64,000 nt of DNA from Luscinia megarhynchos (taxonomy: Eukaryota; Chordata; Aves; Passeriformes; Turdidae): contig CM067592.1 of NCBI GenBank assembly GCA_034336665.1, forward strand, positions 29,237,819-29,301,818. Direction: 5' to 3'. Within the stretch, counting starts at the first letter, position 1. Every line of letters starts with the position of its first letter. This document shows, one piece after another, positions 46,330 through 57,700 of this stretch. Made by a program: the position numbers and the translations under genes. The notes beneath the pieces are model-generated. The model had not been told where the DNA came from, made no database searches, and saw only the letters and a list, made by a program, of their open reading frames with translations.

Positions 46330-47470
46330 TTGCACTGGTCCATTTTATTCTAAACTATCTTTGACCTTGGTAGCTTCTATTGAACACCCCCCAGATATTA
46401 GTGTCCTCCTTAAGATGTGCTTGGTATGCAAAACTGGGTGAAATTTTCCATCTGCATAGGGAGGACTGTAATTTCCTCAAATCTTCTGGTCACATTTCTC
46501 TTAGAGTAGGTAGGTTTGTCTTTCACTTTACTCACCACAAAATCACCCTGGGTACTTGTGTAGAATTCAGCACCCACAGGATCCACTGGTCTTTTTCAGC
46601 AGGACTTGGGCAAACACTTCCCTGCCCTCAAGCATACGCCTAACCTGGAGATTTCTTTTCTCCCTCTTGCAACATCAGAAATGTTCTGGATTTTAACTCT
46701 GGCTTGGTCCTGAAGGTATTCCAGATCTCTTTGAACTGAAGTGCTAACACTGAACATGCTGAACACTGCTCCAGGACCACAGATAAAGTTGCCGAGGGCA
46801 CGTTCAGGCTTATCACCCACACAGCTGATAAAGTAAATGCATGGTATCAGCCCCAGTGCCAAGGCACTTAGTTTGATAATGACTTTCAAGCCACTGATTA
46901 ATTGCCTTTTAGATTACGGGTCCAGACAATTTTCAGTATAGCTAAAAATCCAGCCCATACCCCCAGTGCTTCCAAAACTGAATGCTGTGGGGAATAGTGT
47001 CAGGAGCATTAATAAAGGTATATTACATATTCTTGTTAATGAAGCTGGACATTTAATCATAGCAGGCATGCATGCTGATTAAGTGTGATTGCAGTGCTAC
47101 TATTTCTAATTAGCATCAAGTCTTGCATATGTTTTTAAATACATTATTTCCCATGATATTTTTCAGTAGAAAAGTAAGGTTGACTGGACTTTAGCTACCT
47201 AAATAAGCCAAGGATACCAGATGAATAATTTTCTTCCATTTGCCAGATATCACAATGACATTTTGTAACACTTCTGTAAAACTTGCACTGTTCTTTCAGC
47301 ACTCTCAGATAAATTTCTTCTGTCTCATGAAATCTGGTAACCTCTAGCTTCCTTGGTAGACTCTTATTTATTGCTCCCTGTTGGTGACTGTCCTTCTCAA
47401 ATAATGTTCTTTCTTTTTTCCATCTGGAAAACCAAAGTATTTTTTTAACACTTTTTGTCAGCTTTCTTGC
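46330..47470 (-). mobile_element. Older, diverged CR1 (minus strand)
   Basis: On the plus strand, segments match reverse-complement CR1 ORF2 in collinear order. GTTGCCGAGGGCACG and GATAAAGTAAATGCATGG, with a TCAGCCCCAGTGCC block, lie at 46790-46860. AAAGTAAGGTTGACTGG lies at about 47172, and TTTTCTTCCATTTGCCAG near 47230. The gaps between blocks are not alignable by eye, so it is much older than the adjacent CR1 or belongs to an ancestral CR1/L3-like lineage. The boundaries are soft, and 46905-47160 may be unrelated. Confidence 0.5.
47030..47130. other. Candidate conserved element
   Basis: A complex stretch with GGCATGCATGCTGATTAAG and TTTCTAATTAGCATC (homeodomain-type TAATTA cores) that fits no CR1 block around it. 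Conservation not tested. Confidence 0.2.
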
Positions 47471-48125
47471 CTCCTGAGTTGTTTGTTTTTATTTTAGAAT
47501 ACTGAAGTATAGAAAATCCTTCTAAGGAGAACAGATGAAGCCAAATAGTCAGGAGATGAAGTTCTGTAATAAGTGAGGCATTGCTCATTAGGACATTAGG
47601 AAAAAAATGTAATTACTAACAAAAATGTATTTTGAAAAATGCGCAAGAACTCACATGCAGGACTTACATTTCAGTATTTAGAAGCAAAAAGGGGCAAAGA
47701 GAGGCAATAAAGCATACAGATGGAAATATTTTATTCTTACTTGAAAAATCTACATCAAAGTCCAGGAATAAAAAAGCTGTGTGAACTGCTGAAAAGAGAA
47801 TCAAATATCACTATAAAAATCTCAATGAAATCCTGCATTCATTTTCAGCAGTAGCTAAGAAAGGTAAAAACTCCAACTAAACACCAAAAATCCCAACAAC
47901 CAAAACGACAGAAAATCAACAAAGTAAATAGCATAACCTAAGAAAATCAGTTTCCTGGAGCTTTAGTGAACAATGTCCACAAATTCTTCTTGATTGTTTA
48001 ATAACATATCTGAGCTGGCAGAATACAAGTAAGATGAACACTTTTTTTCTCTGTACCCTGCCCAGAAGTCTATTCATAAAATTGGAAGTACTGATGTATA
48101 TTTAAGATATGTCCCATTAAATCTT
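47471..48125. other. Unassigned A-rich DNA
   Basis: No gene or repeat recognised. Confidence 0.45.
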
Positions 48126-48129
48126 TAAC

Positions 48130-48870
48130 ATCTTTGATCAACATTTTTGTCAGTGATATGGACAGTGGGATTGAGTGCATCCTCAGCAATTTTGCTGGTG
48201 ACACCCAGCTGTGTAATGCAGTCATCACACTGGAGGGCACAGCTGTCATACATAGGGACATTGATATGTTTGAGGTATGGGACAGTAAGAACCTCAAAAA
48301 AGTTCAAGAAAGCCAATTGCAAGATGCTGCAGCTGGCTCAGGACAATCCAAAGCACAAGTACAAACAATACAGACTGGGCAGAGAATTGAGCGAGAGGGA
48401 AATGACTTGGGCATGTTGGCTGCTGAGAGGCTCCACATTACCCAGCAATGTGCCCTCTCAGACCAGAAAGCCAGCTACAGTCTGGACTGCATCAAAGACA
48501 GAGGGGACAGAAAGCTGAGAGAGGCGATTTTCCCCTTCTACTCTGCTTTTGTGAAAACCCATCTGGGTTACTAAGTCCAGCTCTGGGTCCAGCATGAGAG
48601 AAACATGGACATCTTAGAGAGAGTCCAGAGAAAGCCCAAAGAGCTGATCAGAGAGATCACTTCTTCTGTGAAGACAGGCTGAGAGAGTTGGGGCTGTTCA
48701 GAGAAGGCTTTGGGAAAACTTTAAAGCACCTTCCAGTACATAAAGAGTTCTACAAATGAACTGAGGGACTTTGGATAGGAACATGTAATGATAGGAAAAG
48801 GGGCAATGGCTTTAAACCAAGAGTGTGTAGGTTTTGATTAGGTAGTAGATCTCATTGTGGACCATTGCAC
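48130..48870 (+). mobile_element. CR1 fragment (ORF2 C-terminal half)
   Basis: It begins within the RT region (TTTTGTCAGTGATATGGACA, GGGATTGAGTGCATCCTCAG, then TTTGCTGGTGACACCCAGCT, the motif C region reading FAGDT instead of FADDT). It continues through CAATGTGCCCTC, GGGACAGAAAGCTGAGAGAG, TCTGCTTTTGTGAAAACCC and GACAGGCTGAGAGAGTTGGG, ending near TTTTGATTAGGTAGTAG. The 3' UTR is missing. Frames are broken by small indels, and a 146-codon frame persists at 48134-48574. Confidence 0.9.
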
Positions 48871-49068
48871 TTCTGCTAAATTTATGCCCTTGGTACATGG
48901 CACTGTCTTCTTAAAACTGATTTAGAATATGAGTGTTAAAGACTGCTAATTACTTGGTGTATCTATATCACCTATTTAAACATCACTGAGCAGGGATTAG
49001 CAAATGCAGGGGGAGACAGAAACAGCATGAACTGTCAGGCAGACAAGCAGCAAGAGCATGAAAGCCCC
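48871..49068. other. Short unassigned spacer
   Basis: Between a CR1 and an LTR. It contains TATTTAAACATCACTGAGC and a purine-rich GGGGGAGACAGAAACAG. May be part of an unrecognised repeat. Confidence 0.35.
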
Positions 49069-50224
49069 TGTGGTGGGTTGACCTGGTCTACAATCAGACA
49101 GTTTCAATGTGGTGGATTTACTTTGGCTGGATAGAAGGTGCTCACCAAATCAGCTCTAGCACTCCCCTCCTTGGTTGGAGAGGGAAAAGAAATTATGACA
49201 GAAGGCTGAACTAAGGTCAGGGAGAGATCAGTCATCATTTAATGTCATAGCATAATAGACCCAAGCTGGGAAAATTAATTGAATTTAATTAACAATCAAA
49301 TCACAGTAGGATAATGAGAAAACAAAACAACTGTTATAATATCTTTCATGCATCCCATCCTCCTTCTTGGGCTCAACTTTGCTCTGAATATCTCTACTTC
49401 TTCTCCACCAGCAATACAGGAGGATGGGATAGTTGAAGTCAGATCATCTAACATTGTCTCTGCTACTCATTCCTCCTCAAAGCCTTCTCCTTCTCCAATC
49501 TTCTGTTCCACAGAAGGCAGTCCTCCATGAACTTCCTGAATGTAAGTCCTTCCCACGGGCTGCAAGGACTGCTTCAGCAAGGGGTGCAGTCCTTCAGGAA
49601 CAGCCCCTTCCATTTCATGGAGTGCAGTCCTTCAGGAACAGCTTGTTCCAGACAGGGTCACAATTCCTGTCAGAAAACTTGCTCCAGCATGGGCTCCTTT
49701 CCCCATAGGGCACGGGTTCTGCCCAGAGCCTGCTCTAGCACAGGCTTCCAGCGGGGTCACAGCCTCCTTCAGGCACATCCACCTGCTCTGGTATAGGGAC
49801 CTTTGTGGGCTGAAGGTGGATCTGTGCTCCACCATGAGGCTGCATGGGCTGTAGAGGGGCAAGGTGCCTCACCATGTTACTCACCACAGGCTGCAGGGAA
49901 TTCTCTGCTCCTGTGCCCGGCGCTCCTTTTCCCCTTCTGCTCTGGTGTTGGTATTGGCAGAGCTGCTTCTCTCACATATTCTTACTCCTCACTTCTCTGG
50001 CTGCAATTTAGTCTTGGTCAGTAACTTTTTCCTCCCTTCTTAAATATACTGTCTCAGAGATGCTATCACTATTGCCAGTGGGCTCAGCCTTGAACAGAAG
50101 TCGGTCCATCGTGGAGCTGGCAGGCATTGGCACTGCCAGACACAAGGAAAGCTTCTGTCATCATCCCATAGAACCCAGCATGTGACCTTCCTGCAAGCAA
50201 AAGGTTTCATGCAAACCCAATACA
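49069..50224 (-). mobile_element. Solo LTR (fourth family, about 1.16 kb), minus strand
   Basis: On plus it runs from TGTGGTGGGTTGACCTGG to GCAAACCCAATACA, the two ends of a common avian LTR. Read on the minus strand it begins TGTATTGGGTTTGC and has a TATA-like TATATTTAAG (about 50040-50049 on plus). Near its 3' end it has AATTAAATTCAATTAATTTT in place of the usual AATAAA region. It carries an internal set of imperfect about 45-bp repeats based on CAGTCCTTCAGGAACAG and GCTCCAGC at 49540-49760. No retroviral genes flank it. Target-site duplication not identified. Family name not assigned, probably ERVL-like. Confidence 0.87.
49520..49770. repeat. Imperfect tandem repeats within the LTR
   Basis: Units of roughly 45-55 bp share GTCCTTC(C/A), CACGGG or GGGTGCAGTCC, and GCTCC or GCTTGTTCC modules. 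At least four copies are recognisable. They are an internal feature of this LTR family. Confidence 0.7.
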
Positions 50225-50229
50225 TGTTT

Positions 50230-50665
50230 GATAACCCCTGTCACCCCTGTTTGAGGAAAAGGGAGAAAATGGGTACTTAGGGATTGAGATGGTGAAAATT
50301 TAATCGGCAAAGCAAAACCTGCACATGCAAGCAAGGCAGGAAGTGGAATTCAGTCACTACCTCCCATTGAAGGGATAGATTTAGCCACTTCCAGGGAAGC
50401 AGGGTGTAAGCATGTGTAATAATTATTTGGCAAGAAAATCACAATAACCATGGACATCCTCCATGTCCTTAACCAGGGATACCACCCTCCCCCTTTACCT
50501 GAGGCTTAATTCTTTTCCATGTGGCAAATGTGGATCAGTTTTCTCAGCTGCATCTCCCTTTGAACCTCTTGCTCAAACCCAACCTCATTCACTGTGGGAA
50601 TGAGGAGAGCAGGAGAAAGCCTTGCCACTGTAGAAGGATTGCTAATAATAAAATAATTGTTATAA
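50230..50665 (-). mobile_element. ERVL-like LTR fragment, minus strand
   Basis: On plus it carries TTGAGATGGTGAAAATTTAA, GGCAAAGCAAAACC, ATTCAGTCACTACCTCCCAT, GAACCTCTTGCTCAAACCCA and GAAAGCCTTGCCACTGTAG. These are reverse complements, in order, of the ERVL-like LTR at 59909-60512. The LTR 3' end (the TTAAACCAC side) is absent at about 50230, where the 1.16-kb LTR stops, so the older LTR was truncated or disrupted there. Confidence 0.8.
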
Positions 50666-50874
50666 TCTACTAAAGAAAGTTGAGGGTTTTTTGTACTACT
50701 GGTAATATTTTAATCTGTCTTTTGCCTGTTTCTAAAAATTACATTTGGATACACGACCTGCTTACTTTAAAAAAGAAATAATTATATATGCGTTTTATTC
50801 AAATATCTTAGGTTGGTGTGATGAGATTTAATAACCTGAGTTTTGTGAAAGGAATATGACAAAATGAACTTAAT

Positions 50875-51155
50875 CAGATTCACAGAACCACAGAATCATT
50901 AAGGTTGTAAGAGTAATTTAAGACCATCTAGTCAAAATGTCAACCCAACACCAACATAATCACCCCTAAATCATACCCCCAAGTGCCACATCCAGATGCC
51001 TCTTGTCTATTTCCAGAGACACTTGCATTACCACTAGGTAACTTACTCCAGTGTCCAAACACTCCTTCAGTGAAAAAGTATTTTCTAATAACTAAACTGA
51101 ACCTCCCCTGTTGCAAGTTAAGGCCATTTCCTCTTGTCCTTTCAAAACAAAAAAC
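50875..51155 (-). mobile_element. CR1 fragment
   Basis: On plus it reads CACAGAATCATTAAGGTTG, AAGACCATCTAGTC, AAGTGCCACATCCAGATGCC, CTCCAGTGTCCAAACACTCC and GGCCATTTCCTCTTGTCCTT. This is the reverse complement of a CR1 3' end including the terminal CACAGAATCA. It is 5'-truncated after about 280 bp. Confidence 0.9.
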
Positions 51156-51548
51156 AAACTAACCATGAAAAGAAACTAGGCAAAGCAGTATCTGCTTTAT
51201 AAATACTTTATATCTGCTTTATATGAAAAATTATATCATTTAAACATGACAGCTATATCTATCTATTAAAAAAAATCAAAAAATGAGGAAAAAGAAAATA
51301 GAAAGCTAAGCCTGTGATTTATCTCCTAAAATTGAGTCAAACTGCCCCAAAGTGAAGCATTAATTTAATCCAGAAAAGATTACCATTTCTTTCCCATATA
51401 CTTATTGCTATTTGGAAAACCATTTCATACAGTCTTATAGTCTATGGACAGTCTACAGACAGACCTACTTACAGATTTCGGAACAATTATTTTCCTACAG
51501 AGATTAATAAACATTGATACAAAGTTACAACAGCAACAACAATAATAG

Positions 51549-51582
<34 letters not shown>

Positions 51583-52250
51583 CAATAATAGTTGTAATGG
51601 CAAAATCACTTAAAAGTTCATTGTCTGGTTTATTCTCTCACCCTGAAAACCAAATATTAAGCAGTGAAACAGGCTTGGATTTTCTCTTCCTCCTTCTCTT
51701 CTGCTGTGAAAAGATAGCAGGCATTCTCAGGGTTGCCAGGTGTCATACACTGGGTTTGCTTTATTTAATGACTCCCCACAGTGTCACACCTGTCTTCAGC
51801 CCAGCTTGTTTTAATGTATCTTGTCACTTTTGTAATAAAAGGAAGTGTCTTTATGTTTCCAAAACAAGGTTCCTTATTAAAGTATTTCTAGAGATGCTGC
51901 AGATAGCACTCAGACTGAGTTGTTATATATGACCATCCCCAAAGGATTCTCCTTTGAAATCCATTCCTCTCTCTTCCATGAAAATTTTCAAAATTATAGG
52001 TAACTTTTTCATTCTTTTAGAGTTGTCTTATTTACTTCTTTTTATTTTGTGATACTAAAGGGTTATATTTTGGGAATAGAACTTTTAAGAGTGAAACTTT
52101 GCAAGCCAGCCTAACTCCTATTGCTAGTCTATTCTGGTCTGTTACTAAGGTTACCCAGTGAAATGACTTACTGGAAACTGCAAATTCTTTAGGTCTAAAA
52201 CATTTCATTCAAAACTTTGCATGAATAACTGCTTGGAAGATGTTGGAAAT
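51156..52250. other. Unassigned DNA with a GTT microsatellite
   Basis: Apart from the trinucleotide repeat at 51540-51595, no feature recognised. A 127-codon frame starting inside the repeat (51549-51932) is not supported as a gene. Confidence 0.45.
51540..51595. repeat. (GTT)n microsatellite between 13-bp direct repeats
   Basis: About 11-12 GTT units. CAATAATAGTTGT occurs at both edges (51540-51552 and 51583-51595). A CAACAGCAACAAC tract on the left can pair with the GTT run. Confidence 0.95.
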
Positions 52251-52254
52251 TACT

Positions 52255-52825
52255 TCTGGAATTCTGTCCAATGTTTCTGCTCAAACATTGTCACCCAAGG
52301 CCTTTATCCAACACCAAGTCTAGAGAGCTTTTGAGTATTTCCAAGGACTCCCCAGGTTCTCTGATGAAACAATGCCAGTGCTTGCATTCATGCTCATTGT
52401 TAAAAGGCTTTGCTTTATACTGAGGCAAAAACCTCTTGTGTTTCAGTTTGTGACCCTTGCATCTTGTCCCTTCATGAATACTACTGGAAAGAGACCTAGA
52501 CCATTCCCACCTTACACTCACTCACACCAGTGCCCATATAGACCATACTTCATCAGGTTGTCTAAGAAAATCTTATGGGACACCATGTTGAAAACCTCCC
52601 TGTAGTCTAGGCAGAGAATATTAGCTGCTCTCACCTCATGTACAAAGCCAGCCATAACAGAATGTTATCAAGTCAGTAAAGCAGGACTCATTCTTGGTAA
52701 ATCCATGCTTACTAGTCTTTGATGTCTTTTTTGTCCTTTACATGTCTTAGAATGGCTTCCATGACTGGTTGTTCCATCACATTCCCTGGGATTGAGGTTT
52801 ATAACCCTGTAGTTCCTTTAAAAAT
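52255..52825 (-). mobile_element. CR1 fragment
   Basis: On plus it reads TTTTGAGTATTTCCAAGGAC, ACAATGCCAGTGCTTGCATT, TGTGTTTCAGTTTGTGACCC, GCATCTTGTCCCTTCATG, then ATCATGTTGAAA-like text, TTGGTAAATCCATGCTTAC, TTCCATCACATTCCCTGGGA and AACCCTGTAGTTCC. These are reverse complements of CR1 3' region and RT in collinear order, of CR1-F-like type. Truncated at the 5' side near 52825. Confidence 0.85.
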
Positions 52826-54720
52826 TTTTTTTAAAAAAGTAAAAAAGTAAAGGAAACCTTTTTTAGGTTTTATTTATGCTATGTTGTATATTCATTTGTA
52901 ATTTTGTTGTTTGTAATTTCGTAATTATTGTTTCTTTTTTGCTGTTTGTAGTTTTGTAATTTTTGTTTGTACCTTTGCTGTTAGAATAAGGAAATTTTTA
53001 TTTTTTCTGCACACAAATTTCTTGGACTTTCTTGGCTTCTGTATTTCCCTGACTATTCCTCCAATTTTATCTGTATGGGGTCAGTTAATGAATGTAGTCT
53101 AAACTGCCTTGGTCCTGGACTTATTGTTCTTGCCTTCTCAAGTGTATTGTTACTCCTTCTGTCTCTCTGTCACTGTGCTTGTCTCCTCTGTTCCATTTTT
53201 GTTGTTATCCCTAGCCTGTCATTTATAAATTCAATGTGTCATCCATTATAAATATGATGCTCTCCTGTGCTGCCTTTTTGGTAGTTAGATCTGCACCTGT
53301 TTTTCTTGCATACAGAAACCTTTGTCTCTTATGTGACAGAAGCTTCTTTTGTTTGACACTATCTCAGTTGTTTCTGCCCCTTGACCACCATTCTCCTTGG
53401 CAGCTTTTAGGAGATTTGTCTCCATGGACAAGAAGCACACAATTTTTCCAGTTGTGTGACTCCTGCAGTGGGCTGCACTATGATCTCCAAGAAGTCACTT
53501 GGCTCTGTATGGCTGAAACTGTTCAATAGTGCTCCTTCAAAAGAGCAGAACTGCTTTACTTTATAAAACAAACTACTGGGTTTCAGTGAGGCCTTCTTGG
53601 GGAGCATCTTACCACAACATCATCAAAGAAAGGTATTAATTCATGATCAGTATGTAGTTCCTCACAGAAAAGATCAACATGAAATTAAATAACCCAGACC
53701 TAAATTTCTTACAGATTTTTAATAAGATCTCCCTGACATTTTTTGGGGATGTAAAGTGCTTTCTGTCCCTATCTTTCCTCACATACATTCTCTCTTGGAC
53801 GCCCAGTTCATGCAACTAGCATATTGTTGGTGTATTTCTTATGCCTCCATTCCTGGCATGTATAGTGTGTATCCTTCTCATGTCACAACTAAATTGTGTT
53901 GTGATGACTTTCAGTTCCCCTACAAGCAATATCCTACTTCGCATTGGATGCTAACATCTTTCCTAGCAGTGAGGAATAAGTTCCTTAGAGTCTGGCCATT
54001 GCAGAAGTATTATTTTTTCATATTTGTAGTACCTAATTTTGCAAAGAAGCTTCCTAATTAGCTTGTTACCTGATATACACGGATAGAAGACTTCTAGTGA
54101 AAAAGCTTAGGCCTCTGTTCTAGGTTATTTTTTTCTGCCCTATTTTGTCTCATGGAAAGAAGGCCCAATTTTTTTTTTTTGTTGTTTATGTGTGCTGAAA
54201 AGTATTATATGTTCTTACTAGTACAGGACAATGAGTTTCTGCACCCTGACTCCCAAACTGTTATCTTCCTCAAGAATTCCTTCTCTTGTAATAAGAATAT
54301 CAAAAGTTGTGATTTGTAGTCTATGGCTTCCTTTAGTACATAGATCAGTTAACATTGGATATCCATGGACATTCAGACCTGTCAACTGGTTTAGCAAAAC
54401 TTGTCAAGAGGATTGGACCTCAACTAATGAGTATTCCACAAGCTATTCTTAGTACTACACATGTTGTATTTGTAATACTACACATAGGCACATATCTCTC
54501 CTCAATATACCTGATTACCCATTTCCATCTCTGGTAATGCATACTCAATTCTTTAGTGCAGACAGAGTCAATGATTGAAAACTCTCCGTTCATAATAGAT
54601 CTAATTTTTTTCATAACTTTTGGTCTTTGCATGTATGTAGTTTTTGCCTGTCTGTCATCACACATTCAACAATCCACACAGGGAAACTGACACCAGTACC
54701 TTCTTAGGTTTTTGGGGTTT
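52826..54720. other. Unassigned, T/C-biased on plus strand
   Basis: It begins with an AT simple tract and GTTTGTAATTT repeats (52890-52985). It then has nearly 1.7 kb with a steady pyrimidine bias on plus. Frames at 53236-53529, 53756-54061 and 54231-54452 are open for 70-100 codons but have no family motif I recognise. An old retroelement on the minus strand is a possibility that I cannot confirm. Confidence 0.35.
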
Positions 54721-57700
54721 TTTCTGCCCAGAATGGATTTGGAGTTTTCTATCTGCAACCTCTCATGTGTTTTGCTTATGTAGCTCTTAATTTTTTAATC
54801 CAGTTCTGCTGCACTTTCTGATTCATTCTCACTCAGACTACATTGTAGAGTATATGCCTATGAATGATTAAACTTTACAGGACTCTTTATGGTTCTTTTG
54901 GGGAGTGGTTGAGAATGCTAGAAGGACAGGATCATTTTTGCACTGAGCTTGAAGTAAAGGCTTTCTCTCCTGTCATACACAGGGACCCTTAGGAACCTAT
55001 CAGTGACAAGACAAGGGACAGTTTTTCTGGAATTTAGGCAGACTGACGTTGAGCCAATAGAAACAGACAAGGTGAAGAAGGAGAAAGAAAATCAAAACAA
55101 GAAAATACAAAAAAGTTGTCCAGACCCAACAAGAAGATGTACAACATATTTCAAATTTAGTAAGTTTCTTAAGACTGGAAAACTTTGACTGGAAGCAGGA
55201 TTGCACAAAGTGATTAATATGATTCACTGGAAGAACTAATTTCAGAAAGAAAAGAAAAAGTATAAACCCCCAAAGTATTATGGAATTCAATATTTCTGAG
55301 GTTGTATTCAGAAGTAGTCTTCCTTATATATTGATTGTAGATGTTAATAAAACAGGTTTTTTATTATTTCATAAACTATAGTAGAAAATATCCTCTTCAA
55401 TATTTGGTTGTCTATGAAACTGGCCAATGTTCATTAGCATAGCTGAGGAATGGTAACAAAAATTAATGGACTAATTTATTCAGCAAATATTTTTGCATGT
55501 TAAATTGTCTGTAAACAAAATAATAACCCCTGAATTCCATTAAATAAGTGTTTTGTTGTTTTGTTTTTTTTTACTCAGTCATTTTGGCCTGAACTCCAGC
55601 AGGAAAAGTTAAATAAAACCTACAGTTTTCTCTGTTTTTAAGTCCCTTGATTGTTTCTCTTGCTAGGCATTAAAAGCAACTCGTGAATGTTACCAATTAG
55701 TTTGGTATTTCACTTTACTTATTCTGATTCAGGCAACATGTAAACAAATTTAAAAGCCTCTTTTAGATTTTATTGTTTAAACATTCCACTCTACAACTAG
55801 TAAGATTCAGATCAAACTTCATTTCAAGTCTTAATTATTTTGAGATGTTTACTCGAAGTGTGTGGTTATTTTATAGGTGTGTTTTAAGTTTGTAAAGCCT
55901 GATCTACCTCCACCAACCTCTGATTGATATATGTTTCTGAATATAGAACCATACTAAACACCATGAGCAACAGAAAAAGAAAGAGTCTTTCTTTTCAGAA
56001 TTCAAACTTCTGGACAAGCTGTATTTTAAAAGTGGAGCAATGCAATCTATAACACAAATGTCTTTGCATTAGTCTCTTTAAACATTACAGGAAAACTTAT
56101 TTTTAAAATCCTTTCTTTATAGAAAAACAATTCACTATAATATAATTAAAATAGTATAATTCATATAACTTAACAGGATACAAAGTTTTCAATATGGATG
56201 TGAATGCTAAAAATATTGTGAAGAATGTTCTGCATAATAATTTGCCATGTATTTAGTAAATTTTTATTAGTGTGCATACATGTCAAGAGAATAATCTGCA
56301 TAATTAAAAGCCCCTAAGTTCCTATAGACATGATCAACTGTGATACCTTTAGTGAATGAAGAGAAAAAATATATTTAAGTTGTATTAACGATTTGGCCAA
56401 AATCTCCCAGAAGACAGAAAGTTCGAAATAAGAAGAACATAAATGAAAAATATTCTTCCTTGTGTCACCTCAAGGGTGCTGCAAATGTACTTCCTAATAT
56501 AGAAATTTAAAAAAGATGGTGATCTAGCCTCTATTCTCCTTCATTCATAGTAGACTGTATCAAATGCAGAAATTCAAATGTGCTGAAATATTTGCTTTTA
56601 GGTAAGAAACTAATGCAAGAAAACTCTGACTATGACCAATGCCCTTGGATGGGACTGAAACTTGAATCACATTATTATGCCTGGCACTATTTAATCCTCA
56701 TTGAAATACTAAAAAATGGAAAAGAAAATGCATTTTTGCATTACTTATAGTTTTTTCTCCCAATCGAGAAATTCCATGATTCATTTTAATTCATGAATGT
56801 TACTGACACAATAGGCTAAATTTTTGTATTTTTATAACCTTCATTAGGATTTTTTTTGTAAAACTAGAAGGAGGAAAGAGATGGGATTCATTTCCAAAGT
56901 GCTTGTGCTGATTTTTAAACCTTTGTCTATCTCTGTTTATTAGTATGGCTGATAGTTCATGCTATTCTCAAGTCTAGTAATTTACATTCTCTATAGAGAA
57001 TGGTAAAATTCCCCTCTTTACTGAATACTTCTGGGATTTCTTAAACAAAAAGATCAGATGTCAGCCAAAAACTCTCAATATTTCTATTTTCCTATTCTAA
57101 TGTTAATACTAGTACTGGAGCTTTTGTCACAAGAGAATAATACCATAATGTCTTGGAAAGCCTCTGGCACTGCTCTCTGTGTAATGAATTTATAGAATAA
57201 ATTACACCTTTTAAAATTACTTGACTCATCAGGATGTTGTATCAGGTACACTTAATGTCAGCATTTTTGAATGCTCTGATATCAATGTTAACATAATCAT
57301 GTATCATGTATCACATATCCGATTGTTATTGCAAAAGGAAAGAAAAATACTTTTAAAAACATATTTGCAACAAAAAAATATATTAAAACAAAGTACATAA
57401 AATTAAAACAGAACATCTTCAGGAATGGCTTAAGATGAAATAAGCTTCTGGAGTTACACACTCCAGTTGCAGGTAACATGGACTTTTTAGGTACAGAACA
57501 TAATGCAGGGGTATTAGAACCATTGTGTATCTCTAATGAAGCTAGAAGGGTATTATCATGGTATTTTACAAGGCAATAATCCACTTGTATTCTGGATAAC
57601 ATAAAATGCAAAATGTAGCTTATCCAGTATTTCAAATAAACCATTGTGAGGGTTCTAATAGCATTATTACAAGTATTTTAAGGAAAGCTTTGTTTGCTCT

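Noticed and set aside
49433..49862. Frames of 76-91 codons in the 1.16-kb LTR
   Set aside because: They result from the GC-rich internal repeats, overlap on both strands and have no family motif.
51549..51932. 127-codon frame beginning with poly-Leu
   Set aside because: The start is the GTT microsatellite. The remainder has no motif, and poly-Leu is not by itself evidence for a signal peptide.
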